DNA of 64,000 bases from NCBI GenBank assembly GCA_945910005.1, contig OX246743.1:6665084-6729083 (forward strand). The letters run 5' to 3'. The notes beneath the pieces are model-generated. The model did no database searches, was not told the origin of the DNA, and saw only the letters and a program-made list of their open reading frames with translations. The translations under genes and the position numbers were made by a program. This DNA is from Isoperla grammatica (Eukaryota > Arthropoda > Insecta > Plecoptera > Perlodidae). This document shows, piece after piece, positions 54,701-64,000 of the stretch. Position 1 is the stretch's first letter; each line of letters begins with the position of its first letter.

Positions 54701-56034
54701 TTTACCCACTCATCCCTGACGTCATAGATGGCCGTGTCGGAACCAATCAGCGGGCGACTATTTGACATACCGATATGTGGTTGGCTATTACCCACTCATC
54801 TCTGACGTCATAGATGGCCGTGTCGGAACCAATCAGCGGGTGGCTATTTGACATACCGACATGTGGTTGGCTATTACCCACTCATCCCTGACGTCATAGG
54901 TGGCCGTGTCGGAACCAATCAGCGGGCGACTATTTGACATACCGATATGTGGTTGGCTTTACCCACTCATCTCTGACGTCATAGATGGCCGTGTCGGAAC
55001 CAATCAGCGGGCGGCTATTTGACATACCGACATGTGGTTGGCTTTACCCACTCATCCCTGACGTCATAGATGGCCGTGTCGGAACCAATCAGCGGGCGGC
55101 TATTTGACATACCGACATGTGGTTGGCTTTACCCACTCATCCCTGACGTCATAGATGGCCGTGTCGGAACCAATCAGCGGGCGACTATTTGACATACCGA
55201 CATGTGGTTGGCTTTACCCACTCATCTCTGACGTCATAGATGGCCGTGTCGGAACCAATCAGCGGGCGACTATTTGACATACCGACATGTGGTTGGCTTT
55301 ACCCACTCATCCCTGACGTCATAGATGGCCGTGTCGGAACCAATCAGCGGGCGACTATTTGACATACCGATATGTGGTTGGCTATTACCCACTCATCTCT
55401 GACGTCATAGATGGCCGTGTCGGAACCAATCAGCGGGTGGCTATTTGACATACCGACATGTGGTTGGCTATTACCCACTCATCCCTGACGTCATAGGTGG
55501 CCGTGTCGGAACCAATCAGCGGGCGACTATTTGACATACCGATATGTGGTTGGCTTTACCCACTCATCTCTGACGTCATAGATGGCCGTGTCGGAACCAA
55601 TCAGCGGGCGGCTATTTGACATACCGACATGTGGTTGGCTTTACCCACTCATCCCTGACGTCATAGATGGCCGTGTCGGAACCAATCAGCGGGCGGCTAT
55701 TTGACATACCGACATGTGGTTGGCTTTACCCACTCATCCCTGACGTCATAGATGGCCGTGTCGGAACCAATCAGCGGGCGACTATTTGACATACCGACAT
55801 GTGGTTGGCTTTACCCACTCATCTCTGACGTCATAGATGGCCGTGTCGGAACCAATCAGCGGGCGACTATTTGACATACCGACATGTGGTTGGCTTTACC
55901 CACTCATCCCTGACGTCATAGATGGCCGTGTCGGAACCAATCAGCGGGTGTTGTTATTTGACATACTAACATGTGGTTGGCCTTACCCACTCATCTCTGA
56001 CGTCATCAGCCACAAGGTCACTGTAGAACCACTT
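51701..56034. repeat. 85-bp satellite inside a MITE, about 50 copies
   Basis: The outer ends AAAGTGTTACACAGCAACCT and, inverted, AAGTGGTTCTACAGTGACCT are the terminal repeats of the MITE family at 27755 and 57850. Each arm continues to TGACGTCA. Between the arms are about 50 tandem units of 85 bp: TGACGTCATAGATGGCCGTG, CGGAACCAATCAGCGGGCG, TATTTGACATACCGACATGT and GGTTGGCTTTACCCACTCAT. Variants (GTGTTGTTATTT, GCTATTACCC, CCAGACGTCA) recur in ordered blocks; for example a seven-unit block with TCATAGGTGG is repeated with a 597-bp offset (54898, 55495). All reading frames here are artefacts. Confidence 0.97.
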
Positions 56035-56237
56035 AACCACCCCTTTCACACACGCTGTTTGAACGAATATCAAATCGATTCCTTGCGTTCTTTCACACAT
56101 TCGTAAATGTATTCTTATGCTTAGTAGAGTGCACCGCCTCATTATCACGCACGCTGTGATAAGAATCTCCTGGTATCCAACCGAAGGTAGTATATCATCC
56201 ATAATGGACCTTTTTCAAGTAGATGATACAAACTAGA

Positions 56238-56690
56238 GAAGTAAAGAAATAAATAAAATAAATAAATTCACATTTAGAGTCCACCCACTCAGTAACTAAA
56301 CTGATTTGCAGTGGGGGACTTTAATTTAAAGTGACTAAACCAACCCTGTAGGCTTCGAACACCATCGACGAGTGAGCGATAACCAATCAAAGATCGATAT
56401 ATCAAATGCGAAACATATGATTCAGTGATTGGACAGTGCGTCGGAACACCTGCGGACAAATGCCAGAATCAACAAAGCCGATTCAGAACAACTTTGAATT
56501 TATTGAGTGCTTCGTTGCAAGGACGGCTGCAAAGTCACCGTTTACTTATTCCTAAGCCAAGAAGTAATGGAATTGAATCCACATTAGAAGTTAAAAAACT
56601 TCTGCCTGAGCGGTATTTGAACCCGGGACCTTCTGCATTGGAAGCAGGGATGCTAACCACAGGACCAACGAGCCGGTACTATGGGACTCG
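56238..56690 (-). mobile_element. SINE family B, fullest copy
   Basis: On the minus strand the head is tRNA-like (GTGGTTAGCATCCCTGCTTC, GGGTTCAAATACC) and resembles a Gly-type tRNA. The body is the one shared with 1830 and 26555, and the tail at the left is AAATAAATAAAATAAATAAA. Confidence 0.8.
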
Positions 56691-57362
56691 TCTGTTTCGT
56701 AAGCTGAGCGTTGACTTGTTCTGTAAAGGTGTGTTGAAGGACACCCCACATGCTCACAGTGAAGAGGACTCGAGCTGTTCTAATCAACCACTCACAGCGC
56801 AAAGGAAAGTTTGAAGCCAGCAGTGACGTCATTAAGCGAAGCCCGCCAGATTTCCCATTAACTCCTGAATAATTCAAAAGTGTATTAAATTGAAACTCTG
56901 GATCTGGACGATCCTCGTACACTCATTCACAGAGTTAATCCGAAAATATAATTTAATCTTTTTTAGGAAATCTCTTTTTGCGCGCGGGGTGAAATCGCGT
57001 ATTATACGGGACAAAGCAATCTTTTTATAATTTCATTGCTGCCTTCAATCTTAAAAGATTTTCGTTGAAAAGATTAAAATCTTTTAGGTTCTTGTTTGAA
57101 AGGATTAAGTCCGATGGCTTTGGATCTTTTTAAATTGCAATGAAAATAAGTCTTAACTGAAACTGTAATATTCTTTGTTTTCTTGCTGATATATCCAACT
57201 CAGTTTTAATACATTTTCTGTTTCTCTTCTCAGAGAAATGATACGTAAACCAACGATGTGAAAATTTATGCATCGGAAATGAAGAGTAATTCTGAATGTT
57301 CACCTATACATTGCGGAACATTGTCCGAAAGAAAATAAAAAATGTCATATCCTATAGAGAAC
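56691..57362. other. Unassigned sequence
   Basis: AT-rich with repeated AAAGATT/TTTAAATC text near 57050-57140. No gene recognised. Confidence 0.35.
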
Positions 57363-57364
57363 TG

Positions 57365-57520
57365 AATGTTCTTTCTTTTGAATGGTTTTTCCATTCAATT
57401 AACTATTTCTGTTTTGCAGATGTTCTTAATTAGGTGTGAAAAGTGTTCAGCAACATCATATTACAAAAGGTACGGAACTATTGACTGGAACAAAGAAACA
57501 TTCAAAAAATCAAAAGTAAG
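57365..57520. mobile_element. MITE, GCTCTTTC family (copy 3)
   Basis: AATGTTCTTTCTTTTGAATG at the left is loosely inverted at the right (GGAACAAAGAAACATTCA). The interior CAGATGTTCTTAA(T/A)TAGGTG matches the 10569 copy. Confidence 0.6.
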
Positions 57521-57849
57521 ATTACTAAAGTCTCTACAGGATATTATTTTGATTTATATTTGGGACAATTTCAACTGATTTTAAAACAGTGTTAACAGAT
57601 CGAAATCGATAGTTCGGCCGGCTAAGTGGACTCGAACAGCTTTAAGCTACTGCTTCTCATTCTGTAACAACGTGTTGATCACTTCAAATGTACATCACAC
57701 CCGCCGTGCAGTCATTGAGAGCGTATTGGCTTCATCTCACCTCTATTACGCTCATTACAATAAGGGAAGTCGTTAGACGTTCCTTCGTTCTGACTGGATA
57801 CTTCTTTAAATCGCGAAATTATATGTTAGATTTCTTGAGTATTTTTAGT

Positions 57850-58008
57850 ATAGTCGTTCCACAGCAACCTTGTGGATGGTGACGTCAGAGATGAGTTGAG
57901 GCTTGGCCAACCAAATGTAAGTATTTTGAAAAGCCACCCGCTGATTGGCTCAGACACGCCCATCTATGACTTCGGCGTACACATGGTTGCTCTGGAACAA
58001 CTTTACAA
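57850..58008. mobile_element. MITE, progenitor type of 85-bp satellite (copy 2)
   Basis: GTCGTTCCACAGCAACCTTG at the left and, inverted, TTGTTCCAGAGCAACCATG at the right. It carries TGACGTCAGAGATGAG, a central GGCCAACCAAATG and CACCCGCTGATTGGCT (CCAATCAGCGGGTG inverted). Confidence 0.8.
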
Positions 58009-58012
58009 CGTT

Positions 58013-58577
58013 AGGGATGCGCGAGTAGTGCTTTTTAGTTCGAGTCGAGTATCGAGTCGAGTTGCTAACTACTCGCGAGTATCGAGCCGAGTTGCTAACT
58101 ACTCGCGAGTATCGAGTCAAGCTGCTAACTACTCGTGAGTATCGAGTCGAGCTGCTAACTACTCGTGAGTATCGAGTCGAGTATCGAGTCGAGTTGCTAA
58201 CTCACTCGCGAGTATCAAGTCGAGTATCGAGTCGAGTTGCTAACTACTCGCGAGTATCGAGTCAAGTTGCTAACTACTCGCGAGTATTCAGTCGAGTTGC
58301 TAACTCACTCGCGAGTATCGAGTCGAGTATCGAGTCGAGTTGCTAACTCACTCGCGAGTATCGAGTCGAGTTGCTAACTACTCGCGAGTATCGAGTCGAG
58401 TTGCTAACTCACTCGTGAGTATCGAGTCGAGTTGCTAGCTACTCGCGAGTATCGAGTCGAGTCGAGTAGTATAAAAAATAAAATAAAAACGGAAATCCGC
58501 GAGTTTAAAATCACAATTTAGGCGTTCGGTCGAGTACTAACTACTCGACTCGAGTTTTAGAGGACTCGTACATTCCT
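58013..58577. mobile_element. hAT-like MITE filled by a minisatellite
   Basis: The ends AGGGATGCGCGAGT and, inverted, AGGAATGTACGAGT are flanked by ACAACGTT (58005-58012) and ACAACGTG (58578-58585), an 8-bp duplication with one difference. From about 58040 to 58465 the inside is a degenerate tandem repeat of AGTATCGAGTCGAGTTGCTA, ACTCGCG units, about 27-30 bp each. Confidence 0.75.
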
Positions 58578-58585
58578 ACAACGTG

Positions 58586-59705
58586 AGCAAAACCTACCTT
58601 GTTTTACAGTAAACGTGATAATAGGTCATTCCAATAAGCAAGACGCGTGCGATATTTTTGCTAAACCAAGCACTTAGTTTAATAGTATCAGATACAAAGA
58701 TACAAAAATTATATCAATGCAAGTCCTTAGTGAAAACGAAATTTTTAAATAGGTTTATAATGTTGGTTTTGCTGTCGCATTTATTCAAATTTCATCTCGG
58801 GGATCTGAAACGCGTCCAGGTGGCTGTGACGTCATGATTCAGTAGACGTGGCGTAACAGACCAATCGCTTAGGCATGTGCTAAGGCGGTGAGCGTACACA
58901 GACACAAACCGTGACGTCAAATCCCATCAACATGGCGGCGGCTCGTTCAAACCCCTCTAAAAGACAGTGCATTAATTATTATTGGACAATATGCATAGAT
59001 TCAAAAGAAGTCAAATAATGTTTCAATGACTTGTATATTCTTATTGTTGAAAGTTGTGTGTGTCCAACATTGAGTGACTGTTGGCCGGATCGCTCGCAAC
59101 ATTGTGACGGTCTGCCGGATCGCTCGCAACGTTCTCTGTGCACTGCTACGCCTCCCCATACGAAGCAGCATCCTCCCCCGATCAAAGTCCTGTGAAGCTG
59201 ACACGTGTTCCGCTCCAATAGGCCAACTCTCAATAGTTCCTCTGCCTCTCAAAGGCTCAGAACATTGATCCACTAAGCAAACAGTCGGACCAACTCAAGT
59301 CCAGAATTATATTCGCTTCGGTGACGAATTCAGTCGACGAGTGACGTCCGTGTGTTGTGAATATATGCGTATCGAGTGCTTTGTGTTGTGTCTCGCGCAG
59401 TTTCTAACTTGTTTGACGCACAGCCGGCCTCGGCTCCTCACGACTCGATGTTCTACAAACGAGACCTAAGACCTTAGAAGTAAAGCCATGGACTTACAAC
59501 TATCTGGATGTGCAACATGGTTGGAATACGCATCTGCGATTCTCATTTCCGGTTTTTGACATTCTCGGACATTTTAGCCCCTATCGCTAAGCACAGTCAC
59601 AACAACAATGTGAACAACGGCAAAATCAGAAACTTAAGGGCTAAAATGGCCGCCCACCGCCTTCTTCCTTGGCTATTTAATTGGTACATTGATTGATTCA
59701 GGTCC
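58586..59705. other. Unassigned region with CRE/CCAAT patch
   Basis: At 58825-58940 there are TGACGTCA-type sites at about 58829 and 58912, a CCAAT text (GACCAATCGC) and AACATGGCGGCGGC. This resembles promoter sequence, but no first exon is evident. A GCCGGATCGCTCGCAAC duplication lies at about 59082 and 59114. Confidence 0.4.
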
Positions 59706-59710
59706 AGTAA

Positions 59711-59901
59711 AGGCTGGTCCACACAGATTTTTAAGACATACGATTTAAGGTTTAACGCGTAGTCGTAGAGTTGGATCATAGGAAACACGTACTGGCGTTC
59801 ACACACAGTTTTAGTTTTAAGACGTTGTTTTCATTGTTGTTTTTAAAACAACGTCTTAAAACCTTATGCATTATGTCTTTAAAATCTGTGTGGACCAGCC
59901 T
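59711..59901. mobile_element. MITE with TAA target duplication
   Basis: AGGCTGGTCCACACAGATTT is inverted at the right (AAATCTGTGTGGACCAGCCT). TAA lies at 59708-59710 and 59902-59904, the PIF/Harbinger type. An inner hairpin is TTTTAAGACGTTGTTT with AAACAACGTCTTAAAA. Confidence 0.88.
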
Positions 59902-60149
59902 TAACGAAGTTACTTTTATAAGTCCATGGTAACACTTTGCTTTCAATGTTCCATTCTAGTTGTCTTGAATTCAAAGACAAGAAGCAACATTAACATAAGA
60001 AGATTAAAAATTACAACAATGCTCCAGTTTCTTTGATTCCATTTTGTCCCTGAGTTCAAGAAGACTTGAACGGGGCATTGAACCATGGATTTATAATAGT
60101 ACCTACGGTATGACTGAATCATCAAAAGGCAGCTTAGGTTATGGCTAGA

Positions 60150-60345
60150 AGTTGGTTATGGAAAAGTGGAGTAGGAAATGTGTAAAAATGTGTACTAGAA
60201 AATGTGTGGAAATGTGTACTAGAAATGTGAAAATGTGTGGAAATGTGTACTTGGAAATGTGTACTAGGGATAGTTGAAATGTAAATGTGGAAATGTGTGG
60301 AATTGTAAATGTGGAAATGTGTGGATGTGGAAATGTGTAGGCCCC
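60150..60345. repeat. AAATGTGTGG-type minisatellite
   Basis: Irregular units of 8-25 bp built from GGAAATGTGT and ACTAGAAATG. Confidence 0.85.
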
Positions 60346-60494
60346 TAATTCCACCAATGTACGCGAGTTAATGTTTGCACTGGGCCAGGGTTTAACCTAT
60401 CCACTAAGTACTAAAAATCACATCTACTTAAATAACAACGCCATCCCTTGTGTAAGATGCCGCTTCAGTGACAATTAGGATTTAGTAGTAGTAG

Positions 60495-60868
60495 GGGCAA
60501 ACGGTAGTCTCTACGTCAAAAACCGCAGAAAATGTTCATTATTAAATTAGATCGCAAGATTGCAACAAGAAATCGAAAATATAAATCAGCAGCGCACTGT
60601 GCTTTGGTAAGTCCTACAGACTGAATAAAATATGATAACAATAAGCGTAGTATTTTGATTATAATTCGATAATTAGTAATAAAATGTATTATTTATAAAA
60701 ACACATACTGATTATAACATAAGTCACGACTTTGCGCATTCAATGTGTAGGACTTACTAAACCACAGTGCGCTGTTGATTCAGATTTTCGATTTCGAAGC
60801 CCATTCTTGTGATATAATTTAAAAATGAAAATTTGGTGCAGTTTTTGACGTAGAGGTTTCCTTCCCTG
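60495..60868. mobile_element. Long-TIR MITE (copy 2)
   Basis: Same architecture as 43030-43405: GGTAGTCTCTACGTCAAAAA and ATCAGCAGCGCACTG on the left, inverted on the right. Confidence 0.85.
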
Positions 60869-61246
60869 CTAAGAAGAATTAGTAAAATATGGTTCCTGGG
60901 TTTTCACGTCAAATGTTGGCTTAGTCATAAGTCATAACCATCTTGAGGTGGTTATCACTTCCATCATCGTCTCGATTACCGCTATAGTCACAAGATAAGG
61001 CGTAGAGTCCAAAACAAAGACCGACATTGTTTGCCAACGCCCAGTAATCAGTAATCACCATAGTCAACCCCCGCCAACTTCCTAATAATAAGCGTAGTCA
61101 CTAGTTCCATCTAGTTGGATTGAAGAATAACTCGCCGTATGTAGTTCCCAGTTTAAATAAACTAATTAGAATAACAACGAGTCAGCATAAGTATTAATTA
61201 ACTGTTTGTGAAGTGGAGTCGGGCCGTCCAAGCAAGCTGAGTAGAC
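60869..61246. other. Unassigned sequence
   Basis: No repeat family or exon recognised between the MITE and the terminal satellite. Confidence 0.35.
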
Positions 61247-64000
61247 AAACCCCCCTCAGATCAATTATCTTGACGCGGGGGGAAGCACAAGTCCACCTCT
61301 AGCAGAGCTTTAAAGGATTAGTCGGGTGATAAACTAAAATATCACCAATGAGTCATATGTGCATGAAATTCAGTTATGTGTAAAATAAAACTGATATTGG
61401 TTGCTTAATTGCAAGAAAAAAAATAGTGAATACTAAGCGATTCAATAAGATTCACTTCGCAAGCTCTGCTGCATTTTTCTTCTAAAGCGTAGTACAGCTG
61501 TATCGGTTCTGAGATCACTAACGCCTGCCTGATAGACAGAGCACTCATTGTGTAATACGAGTCCAGCCAGCGCTCCGCGAAAAACTCGGCGACTGCGGAC
61601 AGTACCGCTCAAAACAGATTGCAACTTTTCTTCACATCAAGTCACAAGAAAATTAATTGCAGGGCATTTTGTAGAAGTACACGTTCGTGCTAAGAAGCAT
61701 GTAGTCGGTACGGAAACGATGCACATTAAGACTCCTGATGGATTTTTGATAAGTGCTTTATCTTAGCGGTGGTTTTACTATCTCGAGGCAACATTTTTTT
61801 CATATGGGAATTACCATGAGAATGAGTTGCAAGGTGCTACTTGGTAGCAACAAGCCAAAAAATCGCGTTTTCTTTAATTTGTTAACCGCCTGCTTTTAGA
61901 ATATGGTATCTTTTAGTCATGTTTTCCATATTTGAGAGTGGACCTATACAAATGATAGTTTTTTAGTTTTTCATCTGACTAACCCTTTAAGACAAGCCCC
62001 CCCCCCACCCCTCACATCAATTATCTTGACGCGCGGAGGCAGCACAAGTCTACCTCTAGCAGGGCCGGCCTGGCTTTAAGACGAGCCCCCCCTCACATCA
62101 ATTATCTTGACGCGCGGAGGCAGCACAAGTCTACCTCTAGCAGGGCCGGCCTGGCTTTAAGACGAGCCCCCCCTCACATCAATTATCTTGACGCGCGGAG
62201 GCAGCACAAGTCTACCTCTAGCAGGGCCGGCCTGGCTTTAAGACGAGCCCCCCCTCACATCAATTATCTTGACGCGCGGAGGCAGCACAAGTCTACCTCT
62301 AGCAGGGCCGGCCTGGCTTTAAGACGAGCCCCCCTCACATCAATTATCTTGACGCGCGGAGGCAGCACAAGTCTACCTCTAGCAGGGCCGGCCTGGCTTT
62401 AAGACGAGCCCCCCATCACATCAATTATCTTGACGCGCGGAGGCAGCACAAGTCTACCTCTAGCAGGGCCGGCCTGGCTTTAAGACGAGCCCCCCTCACA
62501 TCAATTATCTTGACGCGCGGAGGCAGCACAAGTCTACCTCTAGCAGGGCCGGCCTGGCTTTAAGACGAGCCCCCCTCACATCAATTATCTTGACGCGTGG
62601 AGGCAGCACAAGTCTACCTCTAGAAGGGCCGGCCTGGCTTTAAGACGAGCCCCCCTCACATCAATTATCTTGACGCGCGGAGGCAGCACAAGTCTACCTC
62701 TAGAAGGGCCGGCCTGGCTTTAAGACGAGCCCCCCCCACATCAATTATCTTGACGCGCGGGGGCAGCACAAGTCTACCTCTAGAAGGGCCGGCCTGGCTT
62801 TAAGACGAGCCCCCCCTCACATCAATTATCTTGACGCGCGGAGGCAGCACAAGTCTACCTCTAGCAGGGCCGGCCTGGCTTTAAGACGAGCCCCCCTCAC
62901 ATCAATTATCTTGACGCGCGGAAGCAGCACAAGTCTACCTCTAGAAGGGCCAGCCTGGCTTTAAGACGAGCCCACCCACCCCCCCCACATCAATTATCTT
63001 GACGCGCGGAAGCAGCACAAGTCTACCTCTAGAAGGGCCGGCCTAGCTTTAAGACGAGCCCCCCTCACATCAATTATCTTGACGCGCGGAGGCAGCACAA
63101 GTCTACCTCTAGCAGGGCCGGCCTGGCTTTAAGACGAGCCCCCCCTCACATCAATTATCTTGACGCGCGGAGGCAGCACAAGTCTACGGGCCGGCCTGGC
63201 TTTAAGACGAGCCCCCCTCACATCAATTATCTTGACGCGCGGAGGCAGCACAAGTCTACCTCTAGAAGGGCCGGCCTGGCTTTAAGACGAGCCCCCCCCC
63301 CACATCAATTATCTTGACGCGCGGGGGCAGCACAAGTCTACCTCTAGAAGGGCCGGCCTGGCTTTAAGACGAGCCCCCCCCCCACATCAATTATCTTGAC
63401 GCGCGGAAGCAGCACAAGTCTACCTCTAGAAGGGCCGGCCTGGCTTTAAGACGAGCCCCCCTCACATCAATTATCTTGACGCGCGGAGGCAGCACAAGTC
63501 TACCTCTAGAAGGGCCGGCCTGGCTTTAAGACGAGCCCCCCCCTCACATCAATTATCTTGACGCGCGGAGGCAGCACAAGTCTACCTCTAGAAGGGCCGG
63601 CCTGGCTTTAAGACGAGCACCCCTCACATCAATTATCTTGACGCGCGGAGGCAGCACAAGTCTACCTCTAGAAGGGCCGGCCTGGCTTTAAGACGAGCAC
63701 CCCTCACATCAATTATCTTGACGCGCGGAGGCAGCACAAGTCTACCTCTAGAAGGGCCGGCCTGGCTTTAAGACGAGCCCCCCCTCACATCAATTATCTT
63801 GACGCGCGGAGGCAGCACAAGTCTACCTCTAGAAGGGCCGGCCTGGCTTTAAGACGAGCCCCCCCTCACATCAATTATCTTGACGCGCGGAGGCAGCACA
63901 AGTCTACGGGCCGGCCTGGCTTTAAGACGAGCCCCCCCTCACATCAATTATCTTGACGCGCGGAGGCAGCACAAGTCTACCTCTAGAAGGGCCGGCCTGG
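61247..64000. repeat. 80-81 bp satellite, about 25 units, open at right edge
   Basis: Each unit has GGCTTTAAGACGAGCCCCCC, CACATCAATTATCTTGACGC, GCAGCACAAGTCTACCTCTA and GGGCCGGCCTGG. C-run length varies between units. Two units lack CCTCTAGAA (about 63187, 63907). One diverged half-unit lies left of the MITE (61247-61313); the main array runs 61987-64000 and continues beyond the window. Confidence 0.95.
61314..61986 (-). mobile_element. piggyBac-like MITE, TTAA flanks (copy 2)
   Basis: An inverted relative of 7165-7833, ends AGGATTAGTC and GACTAACCCT, TTAA at 61310-61313 and 61987-61990. It interrupts a satellite unit at the unit's own TTAA. Confidence 0.85.

Noticed and set aside
52677..56106. 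Open frames with repeated RLFDIPTCGWLYPL
   Set aside because: Produced by the 85-bp satellite reading through; units vary by indels.

Overview
This is a eukaryotic, almost certainly insect, genomic window. The only host gene I can support is four exons of a Rim (regulating synaptic membrane exocytosis) homologue on the + strand, at 11656-11925, 39403-39653, 41338-41516 and 48006-48161. Their intron phases (0, 2, 1) join without error, and the joined peptide has the order expected from insect Rim proteins: end of the N-terminal zinc finger, a DSLLDVPVLEALQRRHSDV block, PELRRHSDVSPASLKELEK, an Arg/Glu-rich linker, QHSYDEE, RRASAYDVYA and SFRVIKPED. The earlier zinc-finger exons and the PDZ and C2 exons lie outside the window. 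The large introns packed with repeats would suit a polyneopteran insect (stick insect or cockroach type), but that is a guess.

Layout. 1-10870: intergenic or intronic DNA with SINEs, MITEs, a 58-bp satellite and a (CA)n tract. 10872-13640: Rim exon A between two tandem arrays made of its own ends; acceptor-side copies lie upstream and donor-side copies downstream. 14124-21026: a complete Ty3/gypsy-type retrotransposon on the - strand with 916-bp LTRs that look identical. 21852-24183: a 50-bp satellite. 27951-34991: a second complete Ty3/gypsy-type element on the + strand, whose 3' LTR is split by a hAT element. 36150-37500: an AT-rich 148-bp satellite. 38450-38747: a near-perfect 127-bp inverted repeat. 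38820-48161: Rim exons B, C and D, with B and D again preceded by tandem copies of their own acceptor plus 5' exon end. 48260-51700: several MITEs. 51701-56034: about 50 copies of an 85-bp unit enclosed by the terminal inverted repeats of a MITE. 56240-61240: more SINEs and MITEs. 61247-64000: an 80-81 bp satellite that runs off the right edge and is interrupted by a TTAA-targeting MITE.

Main observations. (1) Three of the four Rim exons carry minisatellites that start across their own splice sites, giving arrays of 7, about 5 and 10 acceptors and 12 donors. Each lies on the intronic side of one intact exon. (2) The 4.3-kb 85-bp satellite is an internally amplified MITE, and the palindrome TGACGTCA in both of its arms offers a mechanism. 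(3) Both retrotransposons join gag and pol by a -1 frameshift at the same heptamer GGGAAAC followed by a stem-loop. (4) The LTR of the first element carries a perfect three-unit heat-shock element.
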